Below are positions 1 through 5,470 of a stretch of DNA of 5,470 nucleotides, in pieces (position 1 is the stretch's first letter; each line of letters opens with the position of its first letter). Under the pieces are notes generated by a model. It saw only the letters and a program-made list of their open reading frames with translations. It did no database searches and was not told the DNA's origin. The DNA is taken from assembly GCA_017619985.1 (NCBI GenBank), contig JAFZRG010000145.1, positions 1-5,470 on the forward strand. The letters are read 5' to 3'. The DNA is from Bacillota bacterium. GTDB lineage: Bacteria; Bacillota; Clostridia; Peptostreptococcales; Anaerovoracaceae. A program made the position numbers and the translations under genes.

Positions 1-1569
1 CACGGCGTCGGCGCGTCCGTCGTCAACGCGCTGTCCGACTTTATGCAGGTCGAGAGCATGCGCGGCGGCCAGATCTACCGCCAGACCTATTCGAGAGGCA
101 AGAAGACCAGCGACGTGGAAGTCGTCGGCGACTGCGGACGTCAGACCGGCTGCCGGGTCATCTTCCATCCGGATCCGGAGATCTTTGACGAGACCGTCTT
201 CAAGTACAGCACGCTGCAGAATCACCTGCGCGAGACGGCCTTCCTGAACGCCGGCCTGAAGATCCACCTCGAAGACAAGCGCGAGGGCCAGAAAAAGAAG
301 GAGTTCTTCCACTACGAAGGCGGCATCAAGGAATACGTCAAGTTCCAGAACGCCAACAAGGAACCCATCCATCCGGACGTCATCTACTACGAGTTCAAGA
401 AGAAGGACCAGGAAGTGGAAGTGGCCATGCAGTATACGGATTCGTATGCCGAGACCATCCTGTCCTACGCCAACAACATCAACACCGTCGAAGGCGGCAC
501 GCATCTCGTCGGCTTCAAGTCGGCGCTCACCCGCGCGGTGAACGACTACGCCAAGAAGGCCAAGATCATGAAGGACAACGACGAGCCCCTCACGGGCGAG
601 GATATCCGCGAAGGCCTCACCGCCATCATCTCCGTCAAGCTCACCGAACCCCAGTTCGAGGGCCAGACGAAGACGAAGCTCGGCAACACCGACATGAGAG
701 GCTTCGTGGAAGCGGTCACGTCCGAGAACGTGTTCGCGTTCCTCGAGGAGAACCCGGCCCAGGCGCGGCCCATCATCGAGAAGTGCCTCAAGGCGTTCCG
801 CGCGAGAGAAGCGGCCAGAAAGGCCAGAGACCTGACCCGCCGCAAGACGGCGCTCGAGAACACGTCCCTGCCCGGCAAGCTCGCGGACTGCTCCGAGAAG
901 GACCCGGCGCTGTCCGAGCTCTTCATCGTAGAGGGCGACTCCGCAGGCGGTTCCGCCAAGGAAGGCAGAGACCGCAAGCGCCAGGCCATCCTGCCGCTGC
1001 GCGGCAAGATCCTGAACGTCGAAAAGGCGAGGCTCGACCGCATGCTCAACTCCGATACGATCAAGGACATGATCACGGCGCTGGGCTGCGGCATCGGATC
1101 CGAGTTCAACCTCGAGAAGCTGCGCTACCACAAGATCATCATCATGACCGATGCTGACGTGGACGGCGCGCACATCCGCACGCTGCTGCTGACCCTCTTC
1201 TTCCGGCACATGCCGAAACTCATCGAAGAAGGTTACGTCTACGCGGCGCAGCCGCCCCTGTTTCGGGTCAAGGTCGGAAAAGAGATGTGGTACACCTACT
1301 CCGACAAGGAGCAGGACAAGCTGCTCGCAGAGCTCGCGGCGCAGGGCAAGAACAAGCCCGAGATCCAGAGATACAAAGGTCTGGGCGAAATGGACGCCCA
1401 GCAGCTCTGGGAGACCACCATGGACTACAACACCCGCACGCTCGTGCAGATCACGATCGACGACTACGCGGCCGCCGACCAGATCTTCACGACGCTGATG
1501 GGCGACAAGGTGCCCCCCAGACGCAAGTTCATCGAAGAGAACGCGGAATACGCGACGCTCGATATCTAG
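1..1569 (+). CDS. gyrB: DNA gyrase subunit B, 3' part (N-terminus outside window)
   Basis: ATPase and TOPRIM subunit of DNA gyrase, which pairs with GyrA to introduce negative supercoils using ATP. The frame is open from base 1 and begins with HGVGASVVNALS, the ATP-lid region of the GHKL ATPase (around residue 116 in E. coli GyrB). About 115 N-terminal residues are therefore missing, and the first in-frame Met at 43 is not the real start. The 523 residues seen plus the missing part give about 638, the usual length of short GyrB without the proteobacterial insertion. Fragment residues: QTKTKLGN with the ATP-sensing lysine at about K224 (transducer domain); TOPRIM EGDSAGG at 311-317 (catalytic Glu311), then LPLRGKILNVEKA; TDADVDG with metal-binding Asp384, 386 and 388; QRYKGLGEMD near 456; a C-terminus of the PRRKFIEENA type. 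All key residues are intact. ParE is the main alternative, but the adjoining gyrA with a GyrA box argues for GyrB. The stop TAG is followed 17 nt later by gyrA. Confidence 0.98.
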   Translation, partial: HGVGASVVNALSDFMQVESMRGGQIYRQTYSRGKKTSDVEVVGDCGRQTGCRVIFHPDPEIFDETVFKYSTLQNHLRETAFLNAGLKIHLEDKREGQKKKEFFHYEGGIKEYVKFQNANKEPIHPDVIYYEFKKKDQEVEVAMQYTDSYAETILSYANNINTVEGGTHLVGFKSALTRAVNDYAKKAKIMKDNDEPLTGEDIREGLTAIISVKLTEPQFEGQTKTKLGNTDMRGFVEAVTSENVFAFLEENPAQARPIIEKCLKAFRAREAARKARDLTRRKTALENTSLPGKLADCSEKDPALSELFIVEGDSAGGSAKEGRDRKRQAILPLRGKILNVEKARLDRMLNSDTIKDMITALGCGIGSEFNLEKLRYHKIIIMTDADVDGAHIRTLLLTLFFRHMPKLIEEGYVYAAQPPLFRVKVGKEMWYTYSDKEQDKLLAELAAQGKNKPEIQRYKGLGEMDAQQLWETTMDYNTRTLVQITIDDYAAADQIFTTLMGDKVPPRRKFIEENAEYATLDI

Positions 1570-1579
1570 GAAAGGAGGT
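1570..1579 (+). promoter_or_regulatory. Strong Shine-Dalgarno of gyrA
   Basis: GAAAGGAGGT is a 10-base perfect match to the usual bacterial anti-Shine-Dalgarno at the 16S rRNA 3' end. It starts on the base right after the gyrB stop codon, and the GGAGG core lies 8 nt before the ATG at 1587. It fixes the gyrA start and is the strongest of the three ribosome binding sites in the window. Confidence 0.9.
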
Positions 1580-1586
1580 TTGAAAC

Positions 1587-4094
1587 ATGCCGGATCTGAC
1601 AGAAGACAGAAAGATCTTACAGCACGAGATCTACGACGAAATGAAGACCTCCTACATCGACTACTCGATGAGCGTCATCGTAGCGAGAGCTCTTCCGGAC
1701 GTGCGCGACGGACTGAAACCGGTCCACCGCCGCATCCTGTACGGCCTGGATGCTCTGGGCATCACGCCGGACAAACCCCATAAAAAGAGCGCCCGTATCG
1801 TGGGCGAGGTCATGGGTAAATACCACCCCCACGGCGACGCCTCCATCTACGACGCCATGGTGCGTCTGGCCCAGCCCTGGAACATGCGCTACCGCCTCGT
1901 GGACGGCCACGGCAACTTCGGTTCCATGGACGGCGACGGCGCGGCCGCTTCGCGTTACACCGAAGCCCGCATGGCCCCGTTCGCGCTCGAGATGCTGCGC
2001 GACATCGACAAGGACACCGTCGATTTCGTCGACAACTACGACGGCGAAGAGAAAGAGCCCGTCGTCCTTCCCGCGCGCTTCCCGAACCTGCTGGTCAACG
2101 GCGCCAACGGCATCGCGGTCGGCATGGCGACGGCCATCCCGCCCCATAATCTGAGGGAGGTCATCGACGGCACGATCAAGCTCATCGACGACCCGAACGC
2201 GGACGTCGAAGCCCTGATCAAGATCATCAAGGGCCCGGACTTCCCGACCGGCGCGACCATCGTCGGCAAGACCGCCATCAAGGAGGCCTACCGCACCGGC
2301 CAGGGCAAGGTGAAGCTCAGAGCCAAGGGGACCATCGAAGAAGGCTCCCGCGGCACCACGTCCATCATCTTCACCGAGATCCCCTACGGGGTCAACAAGG
2401 CGAGCATGATCGCCCACATCGCCGAACTCGTGCGCGACAAGAAGCTCGAAGGAGTAAAGGACATCCGCGACGAGTCTTCGAAGGGCGAAGTGCGCGTGGT
2501 CATCGAGCTGAAGAAGGACGTCAATCCCAAGGTGATGCTCAACCGTCTGTACAAGCACACAGAGCTGGAGTCGAACATCTCCATCATCATGATCGCCCTG
2601 GTGGACGGCCGCCCGCAGCTTCTGAACATCCACGACATCCTGACGGAATACATCAAGCACCAAAAGGAAGTGCTGACCCGCAGAACGAAGTTCGACCTGG
2701 CGAAAGCCGAGGCGCGGGCGCACATCCTGGAAGGCTACCGCATCGCGCTCGACCACATCGATGAGATCATCCGGACCATCCGCGAATCTTACGACGATGC
2801 GAAGGAACAGCTGATGAAGAAGTTCGGCTTGTCCGCCATCCAGGCGCAGGCTATCCTGGACATGCAGCTCAAGAGGCTGCAGGGCCTGGAGCGCGACAAG
2901 ATCGAGGCCGAATATCAGGAACTGCTCAAGAAGATCGCCTACTACAAGAGCCTGCTGGCGGATGAGCACCTGCTGATGGGCGTGGTCAAGGACGAACTCA
3001 CCGAGATCCGCAACAAGTGGGGCGACGACAGACGCACCGAGATCATCGCGGACGAGGAGGAAGTCGACGAATCCGAGCTGATCGAGGAGGAGAACGTGGT
3101 CATCACCGTGTCTCACCTCGGTTACCTGAAGAGAGTCTCCGAAGACACGTACCGCACGCAGAAGCGCGGCGGCAAGGGCATCACGGGCCTCACGACCCGC
3201 GAGAACGACTTCGTCAAGCACCTGATCACGACGTCGACGCACGATAATCTGATGTTCTTCACGAGCATGGGCAAGGCGTACAAGATCAAGGCGTACGAGA
3301 TCCCCGAAGCCAACAGGACGGCCAAGGGCACGCCCGCGGTCAACTTCCTCAACCTGATGCAGAGAGAACGCATCCAGGCGGTGCTGCCGGTCAAGGAATT
3401 CTCCGAAGACCGCTACCTGATCGCCTGCACGAAGCTCGGCAACATCAAGAAGATGCAGCTGTCCGAGTTCGATACGAACCGCAAGGCCGGCCTCATCGCC
3501 ATCAAACTGCGCGACGGCGACGACCTCATCTCCATCAAGGAGACGAAGGGCGACGCCAACGTCATCATCATCACGAAGAAGGGCAAGTGCATCGCGTTCA
3601 GCGAGGACGATGTCCGCGTGATGGGCAGAGCCGCAGGCGGCGTACGCGCCATCCTGCTCGACAAGGACGATGAAGTCGTGTCCATGGAACTGGCGAGCAA
3701 GAAGGAAGAGCTGCTCGTGGTCACCGAAAAGGGCTACGGCAAGCGCACCCCGGTCAAGGAATACAAGATCCAGGCCAGAGGCGGCAAGGGCCTGCTGACC
3801 TACGACAAGAGCAAGTTCGACAAGACCGGCTATCTGGTCGGCGCCATGACGGTGCAGGACGACGACGAGGTCTTCCTCATCAACTCCGACGGCATCATCA
3901 TCCGCATCGAGGCCAGCGACGTATCGCGCCTCGGCCGCACGACGCAGGGCGTCCGCATCATGAAGGTCGAGGAAGAGACCGAGATCGTGGCCATGGCCAA
4001 GTCCATCCGCGAAGCGGAAGATGAGGAAGAGGCCGGCAAAGGCGCGAAGGACGACGGCTCGCAGCAGCTGAGCATGGATATGGGAGGCAAGTAG
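1587..4094 (+). CDS. gyrA: DNA gyrase subunit A, complete
   Basis: DNA breakage-reunion and DNA-wrapping subunit of gyrase, 835 residues, within the normal family range. The start at 1587 is supported by the SD at 1570-1579 and by the N-terminus aligning with known GyrA before the SYIDYSMSVIVARALPDVRDG block (22-42). The winged-helix catalytic region has the KPVHRR segment (44-49) and the QRDR helix GKYHPHGDASIYD (77-89). Arg123 and the active-site Tyr124 lie in SRYTEAR. IPPHN is at 184-188, its Ile being the DNA-intercalating residue of the family. A tower region and a charged coiled-coil arm (about 365-465) follow. The C-terminal beta-pinwheel (about 500-805) opens with the GyrA box QKRGGKG (525-531), which separates gyrase A from topoisomerase IV ParC. 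A related QARGGKG lies at 729-735. The protein ends in an acidic tail (809-822) and a short MDMGGK end. The position matching E. coli Ser83 is Ala85. Nothing is broken. The gene lies 17 nt after gyrB and 2 nt before trpS. Confidence 0.99.
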   Translation: MPDLTEDRKILQHEIYDEMKTSYIDYSMSVIVARALPDVRDGLKPVHRRILYGLDALGITPDKPHKKSARIVGEVMGKYHPHGDASIYDAMVRLAQPWNMRYRLVDGHGNFGSMDGDGAAASRYTEARMAPFALEMLRDIDKDTVDFVDNYDGEEKEPVVLPARFPNLLVNGANGIAVGMATAIPPHNLREVIDGTIKLIDDPNADVEALIKIIKGPDFPTGATIVGKTAIKEAYRTGQGKVKLRAKGTIEEGSRGTTSIIFTEIPYGVNKASMIAHIAELVRDKKLEGVKDIRDESSKGEVRVVIELKKDVNPKVMLNRLYKHTELESNISIIMIALVDGRPQLLNIHDILTEYIKHQKEVLTRRTKFDLAKAEARAHILEGYRIALDHIDEIIRTIRESYDDAKEQLMKKFGLSAIQAQAILDMQLKRLQGLERDKIEAEYQELLKKIAYYKSLLADEHLLMGVVKDELTEIRNKWGDDRRTEIIADEEEVDESELIEEENVVITVSHLGYLKRVSEDTYRTQKRGGKGITGLTTRENDFVKHLITTSTHDNLMFFTSMGKAYKIKAYEIPEANRTAKGTPAVNFLNLMQRERIQAVLPVKEFSEDRYLIACTKLGNIKKMQLSEFDTNRKAGLIAIKLRDGDDLISIKETKGDANVIIITKKGKCIAFSEDDVRVMGRAAGGVRAILLDKDDEVVSMELASKKEELLVVTEKGYGKRTPVKEYKIQARGGKGLLTYDKSKFDKTGYLVGAMTVQDDDEVFLINSDGIIIRIEASDVSRLGRTTQGVRIMKVEEETEIVAMAKSIREAEDEEEAGKGAKDDGSQQLSMDMGGK
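4082..4087 (+). promoter_or_regulatory. Shine-Dalgarno of trpS inside the gyrA 3' end
   Basis: GGGAGG lies within the last codons of gyrA (those for Met-Gly-Gly-Lys) and ends 9 nt before the trpS ATG at 4097. It decides the trpS start. Because only 2 nt separate the gyrA stop from this ATG, ribosomes finishing gyrA would cover this site, so translational coupling is plausible (inference). Confidence 0.8.
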
Positions 4095-4096
4095 AC

Positions 4097-5077
4097 ATGA
4101 AACGCGTATTTTCGGGCGTTCAGCCCACAGGAAATCTGCACATCGGCAACTACCTGGGCGCTCTGAAGCAGTTCGTGGAGCTGCAGGAGGATCACGAATG
4201 CATCTACTGCGTCGTGGACATGCACTCCATCACTGTGCCGCAGGACCCCAAGGAGCTGAAGCAGCACACGCTGGACATCGCGGCCCTGTACATGGCGGTC
4301 GGCGTGGATCCGAAGAAGTCCATCATCTTCGCTCAGTCCACCGTGCCCGGCCACGCGGAGCTCAACTGGATCCTCACGTGCAATTCGTACACGGGCGAGC
4401 TCTCCCGCATGACCCAGTACAAGCAGAAGAGCCACGGCGCGGAATCTGCGCCGACAGGGCTGTTCATGTATCCGGTGCTCATGGCGGCGGACATCCTGCT
4501 CTACGATACGGATATCGTGCCGGTCGGCAACGACCAGAAGCAGCACATCGAGCTGACGAGAGACCTGGCCATCCGCGTCAACAACAAGTACGGCGAGACG
4601 TTCGTCGTGCCGGAAGGACGCTTTATGAAGGCCGGCGCGCGCGTCATGGCGCTCGACGACCCGACGGCGAAGATGAGCAAATCCGCGCCGAACGAGATGA
4701 GCCGCATCTCCCTGCTCGACGAGCCTTCCAAGATCAAGAAGGCCATCATGAGAAGCACGACGGACTCCGACGGGGTCATCCGCTTCGACATCGACAATAA
4801 GCCGGGCATCTCCAACCTGCTGTCCATCTACAGCGCGTTCTCGGGCAAGACGATCGAACAGCTGGAAAAGGACTACGAAGGATCCGGCTACGGACAGTTC
4901 AAGAAAGACCTGGTCGAGGTGACGGTGGACGCGCTTTCGCCTATCCGAGAGCGCTTCCTCGAGATCCGCGGTTCGCAGGAGCTGATCGACGCTATGAAGA
5001 ACGGCACCGAGCGGGCGAACGCGATCGCGGAGCCGGTCATCAAGCGTGTCAAAGACAGATTCGGACTGGGGATATAG
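4097..5077 (+). CDS. trpS: Tryptophan--tRNA ligase (TrpRS), complete
   Basis: Cytoplasmic class Ic aminoacyl-tRNA synthetase that charges tRNA-Trp with tryptophan using ATP. It has 326 residues, against about 328 for the Bacillus enzyme. The Rossmann-fold N-terminus reads FSGVQPTGNLHIGNYLGAL, with the HIGH-class signature as HIGN at 15-18. Lys111 and Asp132 (in MAADILLYD) sit at the same numbers as the ATP-contacting lysine and the indole-recognising aspartate of Geobacillus stearothermophilus TrpRS. VGNDQKQH (143-150) holds the GxDQ motif, and KMSKS is intact at 192-196, followed by the helical anticodon-binding C-terminal domain. It is a standard bacterial single-domain TrpRS without an added N- or C-terminal domain. 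It starts 2 nt after the gyrA stop, so there is no room for the T-box leader that often controls stand-alone trpS in Bacillota. Expression must come from the upstream genes or from a promoter inside gyrA. Confidence 0.98.
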   Translation: MKRVFSGVQPTGNLHIGNYLGALKQFVELQEDHECIYCVVDMHSITVPQDPKELKQHTLDIAALYMAVGVDPKKSIIFAQSTVPGHAELNWILTCNSYTGELSRMTQYKQKSHGAESAPTGLFMYPVLMAADILLYDTDIVPVGNDQKQHIELTRDLAIRVNNKYGETFVVPEGRFMKAGARVMALDDPTAKMSKSAPNEMSRISLLDEPSKIKKAIMRSTTDSDGVIRFDIDNKPGISNLLSIYSAFSGKTIEQLEKDYEGSGYGQFKKDLVEVTVDALSPIRERFLEIRGSQELIDAMKNGTERANAIAEPVIKRVKDRFGLGI

Positions 5078-5081
5078 GAGG
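5076..5081 (+). promoter_or_regulatory. Shine-Dalgarno of the DUF2148 gene
   Basis: AGGAGG overlaps the last two bases of the trpS stop codon TAG and ends 6 nt before the ATG at 5088. The close fit supports a real gene starting there in the same transcript as trpS. Confidence 0.85.
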
Positions 5082-5087
5082 CAGACG

Positions 5088-5470
5088 ATGAAGATCGAAC
5101 CCAAAGACGCGCACGTCAAACACATCGTGAATACGGCGTCCGCCATGATGGCGGCGGCCAGAACGGCGCCGAAGGCGCACGGATACGACAGGCTGGAATG
5201 CGTTGCGCTGACCGGCGAGGAAAAGAACGCTCTGACGGCGGAGATGCGCCGCATCGCGGCGGCCACCTGCCAGGACTTTATCGCAAGAGATGCGGAAAAC
5301 GTCGACCGCTCGACCGCCATCGTGCTGTTCGGCACGCGCAACGAGCCATACGATCTCGACTGCGGCTTCTGCGGCAGAGAAAGCTGCCGCGCGGCCATGG
5401 AAAACGGGACGATGTGCTTCGTCGCCGCCCACGACCTGGGTCTGGCGATCGGAAGCGCGGTTGCGATTGC
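5088..5470 (+). CDS. DUF2148 ferredoxin-domain protein, 5' part (runs off window end)
   Basis: The frame stays open from the ATG at 5088 to the window edge: 127 full codons plus two bases, with no stop. The start is backed by AGGAGG 6 nt upstream. The segments AARTAPKAHG (23-32), ALTGEEK (40-46), FIARDAENVDRS (64-75), DCGFCGRESC (91-100) and the DLGLAIGSAV run (116-125) match what I know of the DUF2148 family (COG4739, 'uncharacterized protein containing a ferredoxin domain'). Cys92, Cys95, Cys100 and Cys110 form a C-x2-C-x4-C-x9-C pattern that could bind an Fe-S cluster, probably 4Fe-4S (inference). Cys38 and Cys61 are also present. No signal peptide is apparent, so a cytoplasmic site is likely. 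Family members are about 180 residues, so roughly a third is missing. The substrate and role are not known. Codon use, including AGA beside CGC for Arg, matches the upstream genes. It lies 10 nt after trpS, probably in the same operon. Confidence 0.88.
   Translation, partial: MKIEPKDAHVKHIVNTASAMMAAARTAPKAHGYDRLECVALTGEEKNALTAEMRRIAAATCQDFIARDAENVDRSTAIVLFGTRNEPYDLDCGFCGRESCRAAMENGTMCFVAAHDLGLAIGSAVAI

Noticed and set aside
43..45. Met at 43 as a possible gyrB start
   Set aside because: The frame continues upstream to base 1 with the conserved GyrB ATP-lid residues, so the true start is outside the window.
783..1583. Out-of-frame + strand open frames inside gyrB (783-1157 and 1287-1583)
   Set aside because: They overlap the TOPRIM and C-terminal coding of gyrB, are Arg- and Gln-rich, and resemble no known family.
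1580..1783. Short + strand frame starting at the gyrB-gyrA junction
   Set aside because: It overlaps the gyrA start in another frame. The strong SD is correctly spaced for the gyrA ATG at 1587, and the product is Arg-rich shadow sequence.
1836..1838. Ala85 of GyrA as an acquired drug-resistance mutation
   Set aside because: Natural Ala at this site occurs in other bacteria, so acquisition cannot be claimed without related sequences.
1617..3242. Long antisense open frame (541 codons, minus strand) inside gyrA
   Set aside because: It is wholly opposite intact gyrA and is highly repetitive in Asp, Val and Leu, as expected from the complement of GC-rich codons. I saw no convincing ribosome binding site or recognisable domain.
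4092..5087. Rho-independent terminator or T-box at the gyrA-trpS or trpS-DUF2148 junction
   Set aside because: The gaps are 2 and 10 nt and hold only ribosome-binding sequence, with no hairpin followed by a T run.
3830..5398. Long antisense open frame (522 codons, minus strand) across the gyrA end, trpS and the DUF2148 gene
   Set aside because: It lies opposite three well-supported genes, has no family resemblance, and its Arg-, Asp-, Leu- and Val-rich composition is that of a mirror of G/C-ended codons.
5049..5432. Minus-strand open frame opposite the last gene
   Set aside because: The + strand frame here has a well-placed SD and clear DUF2148 features, while the antisense product shows no recognisable motif.

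Overview
The window is a compact, fully coding stretch of a bacterial chromosome. It carries four genes, all on the + strand: the 3' part of gyrB, complete gyrA, complete trpS, and the 5' part of a DUF2148 (ferredoxin-domain) gene. The gaps between genes are 17, 2 and 10 nt, and each downstream gene has its own good Shine-Dalgarno sequence, so transcription as a single operon is the simplest reading. No stretch longer than 17 nt lacks a gene. I see no RNA gene, mobile element, CRISPR array, repeat array, terminator or T-box leader.

Organism: bacterial, most likely an anaerobic Bacillota of the class Clostridia or a near relative. The supporting points are the gyrB-gyrA pair in tandem, the short GyrB form without the large proteobacterial TOPRIM insertion, strong AGGAGG-type ribosome binding sites, a 326-residue TrpRS that matches the Bacillus-type enzyme almost position for position, and a DUF2148 Fe-S protein of the kind found mainly in anaerobes. 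Base composition is GC-rich (about 60% by eye, not computed), with strongly G/C-ended codons that create many long antisense and out-of-frame shadow ORFs. The exact genus cannot be called from this window.

Layout: positions 1-1569 encode GyrB from within the ATPase domain to the C-terminus. Positions 1587-4094 encode GyrA. Positions 4097-5077 encode tryptophanyl-tRNA synthetase. From 5088 to the window end an open frame encodes the first 127 residues of a DUF2148 protein, cut by the window edge before its stop codon.

Function: GyrB and GyrA form the A2B2 DNA gyrase that introduces negative supercoils. TrpRS charges tRNA-Trp. The DUF2148 protein probably binds an iron-sulfur cluster, but its role is unknown. 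The first three genes are ordinary housekeeping genes with intact catalytic motifs. I found no clear evidence of a new system; the least explained element is the DUF2148 gene and its link to the gyrase-trpS cluster.
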